Of a DNA stretch of 64,000 nt, positions 17,698 to 26,093 are shown one piece after another. Below the pieces are notes generated by a model, which had not been told where the DNA came from, did not search any database, and saw only the letters and a program-made list of their open reading frames with translations. Each line of letters begins with the position of its first letter. Position 1 is the stretch's first letter. Source of the DNA: Pirellulales bacterium (GTDB lineage: Bacteria > Planctomycetota > Planctomycetia > Pirellulales > DATAWG01); contig DASZFO010000159.1 in assembly GCA_035939775.1 (NCBI GenBank), positions 1 through 64,000 of the forward strand, written 5' to 3'. The position numbers and the translations under genes were made by a program.

Positions 17698-17948
17698 GGA
17701 GTGATCGCAGGTGGGCGGGGGGAAATGAATTCAGGCAGGAGTCGCGATTCCAATTGTGGCCTTTTCTCCAACCCTGGCAAGAGCATCGAGCGGCAAATCT
17801 TCAGTTCTGGAAGTTGTGCGGCGACGTCAATTATAATGCGAATTAGACAGTAGGGTGACTGCATGGGTTCGCGGCTCAGTGAAACTGCGGAACTCCGAAA
17901 GAAATCCTGATTCTGCAATTCAATCCGGAATACTTGAGGGGCCATGCC

Positions 17949-18914
17949 GTGACGGAAACCGCGACGGCTGATCCCCGGAAATCGAAGCTGCTGGCCTACG
18001 TGCAGCTCCTGCGTCTGCCGAATGTTTTCACGGCAGTGGCTGACGTGTCGATGGGCTATTTGTTCACCCACGACGCGAGCGACTGGCGGCCGGCGCTCGC
18101 CGGGGCACTGCCGCTGCTCTTGGCATCGGCGCTGTTGTACATGGCTGGGATGGTGCTCAACGACGTGTTCGACGTCGAGCTGGATCGGGCCGAGCGCCCG
18201 GAGCGGCCGTTGCCTTCCGGACGAATCTTGATATCGCAAGCACGTTGGATCGGCTTCGAGCTGCTGTTGTTTGGCGGAATCGCGGGAGCCGCGGTCAGTT
18301 TTTGGTCGCACGATCCGCGGCCGGCGGCAGTCGTGATCGGGCTGGCGGCGCTGATCCTCGTCTACGATGGCCTGCTTAAACAGACGCTGCTTGGTCCGCT
18401 AGCGATGGGAGGCTGCCGGTTTTTGAACGTGTTGCTCGGGATGAGTGCGGCGAGCCAGCCCTGGCAAACTGCGAACTACATCGTGGCGGTGGGGATCGGA
18501 GTGTACATCGTCGGCGTCACCTGGTTTGCCCGAAGTGAGGCCGAGCCGCAAAGCCGACGAGGGCAGCTCCTGTTGGCGATGTTGCCAATGTTTGCCGGGA
18601 TGGGGCTTTTGGCGTATTTCCCAGAGGAGTTGCCTCAGACGGCTGATTTCGAGCCACATCAATTGCTGATCGATCCGCAAAAATGGCATTTATGTTGGGT
18701 GCTGCTGGCCTTGTTGACGGGTTGGCGCTGCTTGCGTTGCGTGGTCCAACCGTACGGTGAATTCGTGCGGGAGGCGATCCGACAGTGCCTCGTGTCGTTG
18801 ATCATTTTCGACGCGGCCATCGTCGTCGCCGTTCGCGGAGTCCCCTGGGGAATCGCCGTGGTGTTGCTGATCGTCCCGATGACGATCCTCGGCCGATGGA
18901 GCTACTCGACGTAG
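17949..18914 (+). CDS. eboC: UbiA-family prenyltransferase, EboC-like
   Basis: 321 aa with eight or nine membrane helices. The first Asp-rich motif is VLNDVFDVELDRAERPERPL (N-D-x-x-D-x-x-x-D) and the second region is LVYDGLLKQTLLGPLAMGG. GTG 17949 is chosen because GAGGGG stands 7 bases before it; TTG 17934 overlaps that site. UbiA enzymes attach polyprenyl chains to small acceptors in the membrane. Neighbours (TIM-barrel EboE-like and phosphatase EboF-like genes) point to the eboC role in the ebo cluster, known in cyanobacteria for export of a scytonemin precursor and in other bacteria for an unknown metabolite. Confidence 0.75.
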   Translation: MTETATADPRKSKLLAYVQLLRLPNVFTAVADVSMGYLFTHDASDWRPALAGALPLLLASALLYMAGMVLNDVFDVELDRAERPERPLPSGRILISQARWIGFELLLFGGIAGAAVSFWSHDPRPAAVVIGLAALILVYDGLLKQTLLGPLAMGGCRFLNVLLGMSAASQPWQTANYIVAVGIGVYIVGVTWFARSEAEPQSRRGQLLLAMLPMFAGMGLLAYFPEELPQTADFEPHQLLIDPQKWHLCWVLLALLTGWRCLRCVVQPYGEFVREAIRQCLVSLIIFDAAIVVAVRGVPWGIAVVLLIVPMTILGRWSYST

Positions 18915-18920
18915 ATTGCC

Positions 18921-19868
18921 GTGCTTCTCGCCTATAACACCAACGGCCTCGCACTTCACGACCCAGCCGAAGCGATCAAGTTATTGGCCGAGATTGGGTA
19001 TCGCGGCGTGGGGCTGACGATCGATCGGGATCTGCTCAATCCGTACGTCGACGGGTTTGAGAAATCGATCGCGCAGGTGCGCAAGCTGCTCGAGCAATAT
19101 GAGATGCGGTCGGTTGTCGAAACCGGGGCGCGATTTCTCCTCGATCCGATGAATAAGCATGAGCCGACATTGATGACGGCCGAGCGAGCGGGCCGCGCGC
19201 GGCGGATCGAGTTCTACCGCCATGCCATCGACATCGCGCAGGCATTGGGGAGCGATTGCGTTTCGCTGTGGTCCGGCAAGCTGAATGCTTCCATGAACCG
19301 CCGGGGACTGTCCCCTTTTGTGGAGTCTTCGGAACAAAAGGGGACTGTCCCCCTTTCCGCAGGCGATTCTCAGATGGGCTCTAAGGCGGCGTTCTCCCGC
19401 TTGATCGAAGGTTTGCAGCAAGTCTGCGACTATGCGGACCTGAAGCAGGTGATCCTCGGCTTCGAGCCCGAGCCGGGGATGTTCATCGACCGCATGGACC
19501 GCTACGAGGAGCTGGCGGCGAAATTTGCCGGATCGCCGCTGCGGCTCACGCTCGACATCGGCCATTTGCATTGCCAGGGTGAAGTGCCGATCGCCGGCCA
19601 GATTCGCATTTGTGGTCGGCGGATCGTGAACGTGCATATCGAGGACATGCGAACCGGGATCCACGAGCACCTGATGTTCGGCGAGGGGGAGATCGACTTT
19701 CCACCGGTGATCGCCGCCCTGCGGGCAATCGATTACCGCGGACTGCTGCAAGTGGAATTGAGCCGGCATAGTCATGTGGGACCGGAGGCGGCCCGGCAGG
19801 CATATGATTATCTGCATCCGCTCGTGGCGGCCAAGCAGCCGCAACTGGCGAGGCCGGAGAAACGGTGA
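18921..19868 (+). CDS. eboE: Xylose-isomerase-like TIM-barrel protein, EboE-like, with in-frame palindromic insertion
   Basis: 315 aa sugar-phosphate isomerase/epimerase-type TIM barrel. It opens MLLAYNTNGLALHDPAEAIK and has metal-site segments GFEPEPGMFIDRMDRY, LTLDIGHLHCQGE, VNVHIEDM and LLQVELSRHSH. It starts with GTG 6 bases after eboC. Residues about 125-155 (NRRGLSPFVESSEQKGTVPL and flanks) are not part of the fold. They are encoded by a 90-bp palindromic element (19295-19384) inserted in frame in the loop after the strand VSLWSGK. The product is probably still active, since the insertion is in a loop and the catalytic segments are intact (inference). Confidence 0.78.
   Translation: MLLAYNTNGLALHDPAEAIKLLAEIGYRGVGLTIDRDLLNPYVDGFEKSIAQVRKLLEQYEMRSVVETGARFLLDPMNKHEPTLMTAERAGRARRIEFYRHAIDIAQALGSDCVSLWSGKLNASMNRRGLSPFVESSEQKGTVPLSAGDSQMGSKAAFSRLIEGLQQVCDYADLKQVILGFEPEPGMFIDRMDRYEELAAKFAGSPLRLTLDIGHLHCQGEVPIAGQIRICGRRIVNVHIEDMRTGIHEHLMFGEGEIDFPPVIAALRAIDYRGLLQVELSRHSHVGPEAARQAYDYLHPLVAAKQPQLARPEKR
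19295..19384 (-). repeat. In-frame GGGGACTGTCCCC palindromic element, copy A
   Basis: 90 bp inside the EboE-like gene, in the opposite orientation to copies B and C. It contains two self-palindromic 13-mers GGGGACTGTCCCC joined by TTTTGTGGAGTCTTCGGAAC and bounded by GAACCGCC and GGCTCTAA. By eye it matches copy C (31520-31609, reverse complement) with only a few mismatches. 90 bases is 30 codons, so the host frame is kept. Confidence 0.88.
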
Positions 19869-19968
19869 AAAGACGTGACTGGCCAACGGTCGCGTGCGGT
19901 GTTACGATTCTTGCTTGCCGCGAAGAGTAGCGGCCATTTGCACTCGAACCGCCATCGGAGCAACCATC

Positions 19969-20385
19969 ATGGCCGACAAGCAGGCGTTGATCGACGGGCT
20001 GAATGAAGATTTGAATCTGGAACTCGAGGCCGTGCTGCGGATGATCTACCATTCGGCGACCGCCACGGGACTATTGGGGCACGAGCTGCGCGAATCGCTC
20101 AAAGAGGACATCACCGGCGAAATCGGGCATGCCACGTATCTAGCCGATAAAATCGTGGCCCTAGGCGGCGAGCCGCACATCCATCCGCAGATGCCCAAGA
20201 AGCACAAGTCGGCCAAGGAAATGCTCCAAGACGACGTGGCGGCCGAACGAACAATCATCGAGAACTACACTCGCCACATCGCGATGGCGGAGGAACTCGG
20301 CGAAAAAGGGCTCGTCATCCGCTTGGAAGATATCCTCGCCGAGGAAACGGACCACGCGGAAGAACTCGAGCGCCTCGCCCGCTAG
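19969..20385 (+). CDS. Ferritin-like di-iron protein
   Basis: 138 aa, a four-helix bundle. Putative di-iron ligands are Glu in LELEAVLRMIYHS, E-x-x-H in GEIGHATYL, Glu in AAERTIIENY and E-x-x-H in AEETDHAEEL, the spacing of bacterioferritin/Dps-like ferritin domains. ATG 19969 has GGAG 8 bases upstream. It lies between the EboE-like and EboF-like genes and ends 12 bases before the latter, so it is probably co-transcribed. It may store iron or act as a small oxidase; the family alone does not decide. Confidence 0.8.
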   Translation: MADKQALIDGLNEDLNLELEAVLRMIYHSATATGLLGHELRESLKEDITGEIGHATYLADKIVALGGEPHIHPQMPKKHKSAKEMLQDDVAAERTIIENYTRHIAMAEELGEKGLVIRLEDILAEETDHAEELERLAR

Positions 20386-20397
20386 AGCTAGGTGCGA

Positions 20398-21735
20398 ATG
20401 TCCGATCATGTTGTCTTGCTGAGCGTTCCTGGGCTGCGAGACAAGGATCTCGCCCGGCTGCCGAATCTGCGCGGCTTGGTCGCGGCCGGCGATCGGGCGT
20501 CGCTCGTGCCGAGCTTTCCCTGCGTGACCTGTCCCGTGCAGGTCAACATGACCACTGGCAAGCCGCCGGCCCAGCATGGCGTCGTGGCCGATGGTTTCTA
20601 TTGGCGGGATAAGCGGCAGGTCGAGATGTGGACCGCCTGGAACGATGTGATTCAAGGGCCGCAGATTTGGGACGTCCTGCGGCAGCACGATGCGGAGCTG
20701 CGCTGTGCCGTCTGGTTTCCGCTCTTGTCGAAGGGGGCGGGAGCGGATTGGATTTGCACGCCGGCCCCGATCCACAATCCCGACGGCTCGGAATCGCTGT
20801 GGTGCTACACGCGGCCAACGGAGTTGTATGGCGAGCTGCGCGACGCGCTGGGCCATTTTCCGCTCCAACATTTTTGGGGACCGTTGTCGAATATCAAATC
20901 GACCGCTTGGATCGTTGACTCAGCAGTTCACCTGGCCCGGCGCCAGCGGCCGAATTTTTTCTACATCTACTTGCCGCATTTGGACTACGCCGCCCAGAAG
21001 ACCGGACCCGATAGCCCCGAGGCGCAGCAGGCCCTGATCGACCTCGACGACGTTCTCGGCCGGTTGTTTGCCGGCTTCGGCGAAGCATACGGCGGGCTGT
21101 CGACGCGGAAAGACGAACCACTGTGGCTGATCGCCAGCGAGTATGCGATCGGGTCCGTCGATCACGTTGTCTATCCGAATCGAGTGCTTCGCGAGGCGGG
21201 ACTGCTCATGGTGCGCGAAGAAGATGGCTGCGAGCAGCTTGAACTCTCCAACAGCCTCGCCTGGGCCATGGTGGATCATCAGTTCTCGCACGTCTATGTG
21301 AACGGCGGAGCTGCGGAGATCGCTCACGTGAAGGAGTTGTTCACCGGCCGAGAGGGGATCGACGAAGCGCTTTCCGGCGACGATCTGGCCCGATATGAAT
21401 TGAATCACGAGCGAGCCGGCGAGGTGGTGCTGGTGTCAACGCCCAATAGTTGGCAAGCCTATTATTGGTGGCTCGACAATGGCCGAGCGCCGCGGTTCGC
21501 ACGATCGGTCGACATTCATCGCAAGCCGGGCTATGACCCAGTCGAACTTCATTTTGATTTCGCGACCAAGAGCATCCCGCTCGACGCGATGCGCATCAAA
21601 GGGTCGCACGGTGCGCCGGCCCGCGAGAAATGGCAGCACGGCATGATGCTCACCTCGCAGCCAGGAGTGCTGGAGGGGCCGCCGATGGCCGATACCGACG
21701 TCTTCGATCTGGTCTTGCGGCAGTTCGGGATTTGA
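20398..21735 (+). CDS. eboF: Alkaline-phosphatase-superfamily phosphodiesterase, EboF-like
   Basis: 445 aa of the nucleotide pyrophosphatase/phosphodiesterase type. The nucleophile Thr lies in [20 protein letters not shown], followed by [10 protein letters not shown]; later metal-site segments include [13 protein letters not shown] and GSHGAPA near the end. ATG 20398 has AGGTG upstream. The product class and the eboC-eboE neighbours fit EboF, an enzyme of unknown substrate in the ebo cluster. Genes eboA, eboB and eboD are not seen here. Confidence 0.78.
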   Translation: MSDHVVLLSVPGLRDKDLARLPNLRGLVAAGDRASLVPSFPCVTCPVQVNMTTGKPPAQHGVVADGFYWRDKRQVEMWTAWNDVIQGPQIWDVLRQHDAELRCAVWFPLLSKGAGADWICTPAPIHNPDGSESLWCYTRPTELYGELRDALGHFPLQHFWGPLSNIKSTAWIVDSAVHLARRQRPNFFYIYLPHLDYAAQKTGPDSPEAQQALIDLDDVLGRLFAGFGEAYGGLSTRKDEPLWLIASEYAIGSVDHVVYPNRVLREAGLLMVREEDGCEQLELSNSLAWAMVDHQFSHVYVNGGAAEIAHVKELFTGREGIDEALSGDDLARYELNHERAGEVVLVSTPNSWQAYYWWLDNGRAPRFARSVDIHRKPGYDPVELHFDFATKSIPLDAMRIKGSHGAPAREKWQHGMMLTSQPGVLEGPPMADTDVFDLVLRQFGI

Positions 21736-21764
21736 GCTTGGCTTATCAGTTCGTAAGAGGTGCC

Positions 21765-22760
21765 TCACCTTCCGGCACGTGCGCCAAACCGTCCGCGCGC
21801 AAGCCACGCGGCGAGACCCCATGCCGCGCCGCCGATCAGCAGCGCGACGCTCGACGGTTCGGGGACCGAATTCAACTGGGCCACGAAGCCATGATTCACT
21901 AGCGACGAGTCAAGATACTCGCCGACGACCATATCGCCCGAAATGCCGTAGGCCTGCGTGGCGGCCGTTCCAGGAAACGGCACGTCGAGCGTGAACCAAT
22001 TGGCGCCGTCATAGAGGAAACCATGATAGATGCCGGACGAATCTTGATAATCGCCGACGATGTTGTCGTCCGAGATGCCGTACGCGGCCGTCGAGATGCT
22101 GTCTGGGAAATCGAGCGTGCTGTACGACGAGCCGTCGTACGAGAATCCATGCACGTGGCTACCCTCCAGGAAATAGCCCACGATGTCGCTGCCGCTGATT
22201 CCGTAGGCGACCGTCAATTGCGTGCCCGGCGTCGGATCGTCGAGCGTCGTCCAACTCGCGCCGTCGTAGTGAAAGCCATGAATCGCCGAACCGCCGACGA
22301 AATAGCCGACGATATCGTTGCCGCTTATGCCGGTGGCGACCGTGTAGTTGCCGGACGGGTCGTCGAGCGAAGTCCAGCTCGAGCCGTTGTAGAGGAAACC
22401 GTGCGTTTGACTTGCCGAATCGGTATAGAGACCGACGATACTGTTGCCGGAGATGCCCGAGATCGTCGTCGTCGTGCTGCCGGGGAAATCCAACGGCGTG
22501 AACGACGAGCCATTGTAGAAGAAGCCGTGGTTGGCCGCCGTGGCACTATAGTAGCCGCCGACGACGTTCGATCCCGAAACGCCCACGGCAAAAGTACCCT
22601 TCACGGCCTGCGGGTCGTTCAACGCCTGTGGCGAATTCAGCGGAGCGATCGGCTCGGCCCGCGACGGTCTGGCGGCTGCCAAGACGAAGGCCATCGGCGC
22701 AAGCGATGCTGAAAGCAAAACGACGATGTGTTTGGCGGCGAGCGCCTGTTTGCAGTTCAC
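21765..22760 (-). CDS. PEP-CTERM protein with repeated GIS-x-x-IVG units
   Basis: 331 aa. N-terminal signal (about 1-36), then seven or more tandem units of about 36 residues with the pattern GISG(N/S)DIVGYY..HGF.YDG(A/S)SW.TLD, forming a beta-propeller-like array. The C terminus is a PEP-CTERM sorting signal: VPEPSSVALLIGGAAWGLAA then an Arg-rich end. Such proteins are processed by exosortase and delivered to the surface or an extracellular matrix. It is convergent with the EboF-like gene. Confidence 0.88.
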   Translation of the reverse strand: MNCKQALAAKHIVVLLSASLAPMAFVLAAARPSRAEPIAPLNSPQALNDPQAVKGTFAVGVSGSNVVGGYYSATAANHGFFYNGSSFTPLDFPGSTTTTISGISGNSIVGLYTDSASQTHGFLYNGSSWTSLDDPSGNYTVATGISGNDIVGYFVGGSAIHGFHYDGASWTTLDDPTPGTQLTVAYGISGSDIVGYFLEGSHVHGFSYDGSSYSTLDFPDSISTAAYGISDDNIVGDYQDSSGIYHGFLYDGANWFTLDVPFPGTAATQAYGISGDMVVGEYLDSSLVNHGFVAQLNSVPEPSSVALLIGGAAWGLAAWLARGRFGARAGR

Positions 22761-22795
22761 TAGACGGTATCCTTTGCCCTACTGCTAGCATCAGA

Positions 22796-25591
22796 TTAAC
22801 CATCAGAGTCGGTGATTGCAAGCCTTTTGTGGGGACGGGGGGCAGAAACTTCAGTAGATACTTCCTCGTCGTCGCACTCATCCTCGACGGTGTCATAGGC
22901 TTCGGAATCGTCGCCGTCCATTTCCTCATCCGCATCGCCATCGGGCTCGGCTTCGTCCGATTCGTCGCCAATTTCATTCTCTTCATCGATGTCATCCTCG
23001 TCATCTTGGTGCGCGATCTGAATTGCGGCGCGGCGGCGCGGGGGTGGGAAATCTTCCAGGTCGGCTTCGGCGTCGGGCCCTTCGTCGTCAAACGGCGCGG
23101 CGGCGTGGTTCAGATCGGGCAAGATACGGTTTCGCTTGGGCGCTGCCGCGGTCGGCTCCGGCTCTTGGCCAAGCATCGCGGCCCATTGGTCGAGCGTGAT
23201 CAACACCTCGCGGGCTTGCGAGCCGTTGTAGGCGCCGACGATCCCGTCCTCGGCCATATAGTCGATCAACCGGGCCGCTCGTCCGTAGCCGATCCCGAGC
23301 GCGCGCTGCAAGAGCGAGACGCTGCCGCGCCCTTCACGGATCACAATATCAACAGCCGCCTCGTAGAATTCATCTCGGCTCCGTAGGTCGGCGCCCTTGC
23401 CCACGGAGGGGTCCGTCGCCTTGAGCTGCACGAGTTCCTTGACGAACTGCGGCTCGCTCGTCCCCACGAAATCGACCACTTTGTTGATCTCATCGTCGCT
23501 CAAGTAGGTTCCCTGGCCGCGCAAGAGCGTGCTCGTGCCGGGCCAGAGGAAGAGCATGTCGCCATTGCCCAGCAGCTTGTCGGCCCCCATTTCGTCGAGC
23601 ACCACGCGGCTGTCGGTGCGGCTGGCCACTTGAAACGCGATCCGCGCCGGCAGGTTCGACTTGATCAGGCCGGTGATCACGTCGACCGTAGGTTTCTGCG
23701 TCGCCAACACGAGATGGATGCCGACCGCCCGGCTCTTTTGGGCGAGCCGGATGATGTGCTGTTCGACTTCCTTCGCGGAGGTCATCATCAGGTCGGCCAT
23801 TTCGTCGGCGACGATCACGATGTACGGCAGATGGAGCGGAATCTGCGACCGCTCTTCGTCGTTCTCCGGCTGAAGGCGATCCATCAACTCTTCTTCGCCG
23901 AGTTGGTTGTAAACACTGATATGCCGCACGCCTGCCCGCGCCAAGAGGGCATAGCGCTCCTCCATCTTCTCGACCGCCCAGGCCAGAATCGCCTCGGCCT
24001 TGCGCATGTCGGTGACGACCGGGTGCATCAAGTGCGGCAGACGCTTGTAGGGGCTCAGTTCGACCATTTTCGGGTCGATCATCAGCATCCGCACGTCGTC
24101 CGGCCCGCGCGACATCAGGATCGACACGATCATCGAATTCAGGCAGACACTCTTGCCGGTGCCGGTCCGCCCCGCGATCAAAAGGTGCGGCAGCGTCGTG
24201 AGATCAACCACGAGCGGATTGCCGGAGACATCTTTGCCAAGATAGATCGGGATTCGCATCTTCTTGGCCTTGCCCGATGCTTCCTCGATCACTTCGCGGA
24301 GCCGGACAAGCTGCCGCTCGTTGTTGGGCACCTCGATGCCGACCGTGTTCTTGCCTGGAATCGGAGCAACGATCCGCACGCTCGGCACGCGCAGCGCGAT
24401 CGCCAGATCGTCAGCCAGCCCGGCGATCTTTGAGAGCCGCAGACCCGCTTCGAGTTCCACTTCGTATTGCGCGATGACCGGGCCGGTCTCGATCTCGACG
24501 ACTTTCACTTTGAAGCCGAAGCTGGCGAACGACTTTTCGAGCATCTTGGCCTTCTGGCGGACCTCTTGCTCATGCGCTTCGAGCGACACCGTTTCGCTTT
24601 CCAAGAGCAAGTCGATCGGCGGCAACTCGTATTGGATTGGCTCGTCGGTGCGGCTGGCCGCCTCGAGTTCCTGCATCACCTCTTCCCGCTCGTGCTGGCC
24701 GGGGAGATTGCGAATTCGCAGCGCCGAAGCCACCCGCGCCGCGAATCCGGGACGGTTCGGCGTCGCCGCCGACTCGGCTTGCGATGAGTCCTCGCTCTTG
24801 TCGCCGGCTTGAACTTCGGGGGCATCTTCTTCCGCGGCGGATTCGTCAGATTCTTCCTCGTCTTCGCCGCCGGTCTGGGCTGCATCGTCGTCGGTCAACC
24901 GTTTGCCGCGGATTCGAACGGCTGGCTCCCCATCTTCACCGTCCGACTCTTCCAACTCGTCGATATCGTGGGCCCGCGCCTTGATCTTTGGTTTCGGCTT
25001 CTGGCCGCGAGGATCGATCCGGCGAACCTGGCGGCCGACGTGCAACACGCCAGCCAACGGCAGCCAGATCGACCAAAGACTCACCCGAATCAGTAAGTAG
25101 TCAGTCGAGAGCAACAGGCCGACCATGATCAGGCTGATCGTGAGGATCAGTGCGCCGGTGTGGGCGAAGTTCATTTCCAACACGGCCGAGCCGGCTGCCC
25201 CGAGGTAGCCTCCCGGCCCGATCACCGGTCCCGGCGACGCCCCGCCGAACGACATCGCCAAAAGCGTCGTTACACCCACGAGCGCCACTCCCCATCCGGC
25301 CAACCGCAGCATCGGCTCGGTGATCTTTCGCCGGGCCAGCAACACGGCATCGAGCACGGCCAGCGAAACGATGAGGAAATACGCCCCCAGGCCGATCGCT
25401 TGCAACAGGAACTCGGCAACGATCGCCCCCGAACGCCCGCAGGCGTTGGAAATCTTTGCATGCAGCGGATATACGAGCGTGCTGGGCGGATCGGCCGGGT
25501 TGTAGGTGAACAGCGCGAGCGTCAGAAAGACGCACAGCGCCAAGAGCGACAGCGCAACGACATCCAGCTTGTGACTGCGTTTTTCGAGCAT
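22796..25591 (-). CDS. ftsK: DNA translocase FtsK
   Basis: 931 aa from Met 25591 (MLEKRSHKLDVVALS); a start 60 bases upstream adds an unlikely charged tail. There are four N-terminal membrane helices (about 10-170), an acidic/Pro-poor linker (about 220-330), and an ATPase motor with Walker A AGRTGTGKSVCLNS and Walker B IVIVADEMADLMM. A C-terminal winged-helix gamma domain (about 770-840; GSVSLLQRALGIGYGRAARL) binds KOPS DNA. FtsK moves DNA at the septum to complete chromosome segregation. An unusual tail of about 80 mostly Asp/Glu residues follows the gamma domain, where E. coli FtsK ends. Confidence 0.93.
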   Translation of the reverse strand: MLEKRSHKLDVVALSLLALCVFLTLALFTYNPADPPSTLVYPLHAKISNACGRSGAIVAEFLLQAIGLGAYFLIVSLAVLDAVLLARRKITEPMLRLAGWGVALVGVTTLLAMSFGGASPGPVIGPGGYLGAAGSAVLEMNFAHTGALILTISLIMVGLLLSTDYLLIRVSLWSIWLPLAGVLHVGRQVRRIDPRGQKPKPKIKARAHDIDELEESDGEDGEPAVRIRGKRLTDDDAAQTGGEDEEESDESAAEEDAPEVQAGDKSEDSSQAESAATPNRPGFAARVASALRIRNLPGQHEREEVMQELEAASRTDEPIQYELPPIDLLLESETVSLEAHEQEVRQKAKMLEKSFASFGFKVKVVEIETGPVIAQYEVELEAGLRLSKIAGLADDLAIALRVPSVRIVAPIPGKNTVGIEVPNNERQLVRLREVIEEASGKAKKMRIPIYLGKDVSGNPLVVDLTTLPHLLIAGRTGTGKSVCLNSMIVSILMSRGPDDVRMLMIDPKMVELSPYKRLPHLMHPVVTDMRKAEAILAWAVEKMEERYALLARAGVRHISVYNQLGEEELMDRLQPENDEERSQIPLHLPYIVIVADEMADLMMTSAKEVEQHIIRLAQKSRAVGIHLVLATQKPTVDVITGLIKSNLPARIAFQVASRTDSRVVLDEMGADKLLGNGDMLFLWPGTSTLLRGQGTYLSDDEINKVVDFVGTSEPQFVKELVQLKATDPSVGKGADLRSRDEFYEAAVDIVIREGRGSVSLLQRALGIGYGRAARLIDYMAEDGIVGAYNGSQAREVLITLDQWAAMLGQEPEPTAAAPKRNRILPDLNHAAAPFDDEGPDAEADLEDFPPPRRRAAIQIAHQDDEDDIDEENEIGDESDEAEPDGDADEEMDGDDSEAYDTVEDECDDEEVSTEVSAPRPHKRLAITDSDG

Positions 25592-25641
25592 GCGCGCGTT
25601 CGTGTGGCGATCGAAATCGCCGGCGCCTCCACGGATTCGGC

Positions 25642-25721
25642 CGAAAAACAACTTCGCTGCTTTGTCGCCCTCACCCGACCTCTCCCAAAGGGCGAGGGGT
25701 TTGAGGAGAAGTTGTTTTTCG
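25642..25721. repeat. Palindromic repeat with 14-bp terminal inverted repeats
   Basis: Arms CGAAAAACAACTTC (25642-25655) and GAAGTTGTTTTTCG (25708-25721) are perfect inverted repeats. Inside, CCCTCACCC, CTCCCAAAGGG and GGCGAGGGG form a second stem. The inner core resembles the CCCTCACCC/CTCTCCC repeats dispersed in many bacterial genomes (recalled, not checked). No other copy is in the window. Confidence 0.7.
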
Positions 25722-25854
25722 ACCGACCGTTGGTGGCCCGGTCAACTCTGGGCGCGTCCGTGCCCGAAATCGGTCCGTGTTGTCCAAAGTACAGGTCGGC
25801 CGACAAAACGCTCGGGGGTCAATTCCGCGGCGTTCAGCCTTGCTGTTTGCCTGA

Positions 25855-25975
25855 GAGACAGGACGCGGATGATTGCTCTATGGCACATAACCGGCAGGCC
25901 GGTTTCGACCGGCCGTGCAGCACCCGAACAATCCGGCGCGCAAGCGCACCTATCCTCGCTGGGAAGTCTAGCACG
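25855..25975. other. Structured intergenic stretch, possible RNA element
   Basis: Complementary segments nest tightly: GGCCGGTTTCGACCGGCC is a perfect hairpin with a TTTCGA centre, enclosed by GCAC/GTGC and then by GGATgATTG/CAATCC. Flanking mini-hairpins are CCTGAGAGACAGG and GCGCGCAAGCGC. The minus-strand reading ends in CTCTCAGGCAAA, as glycine riboswitches do, but the rest of that consensus is not met. Strand and function are undecided. Confidence 0.35.
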
Positions 25976-26093
25976 CCGGTGCGGCGCGAGAAGCGGCGGG
26001 CGCCCACCGGCGGCGGCAACGCCATAAATCGGGTTCCGGACTTGCCGGAATTGCGGATAATGAGGGCGAGAATTCCGATACCGGGTTTGCCCC

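Larger units (their letters stand above)
25592..26093. other. 500-base gene-free region between ftsK and ABC-F gene, with hairpins
   Basis: No protein-coding gene is supported. Two structures stand out. One is a repeat hairpin at 25642-25721. The other is a compact GC-rich structured stretch at about 25855-25975. The region separates divergent genes and must hold both promoters, but I cannot pick out confident -35/-10 boxes. Confidence 0.6.

Noticed and set aside
25830-25980. Glycine riboswitch on the minus strand
   Set aside because: CTCTCAGGCAAA matches the 3' consensus, but the GCCGAAGGAGCAA core is only approximate, the P2/P3 stems do not form, and the downstream gene is ftsK with no glycine link. 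Kept only as an unassigned structured element.
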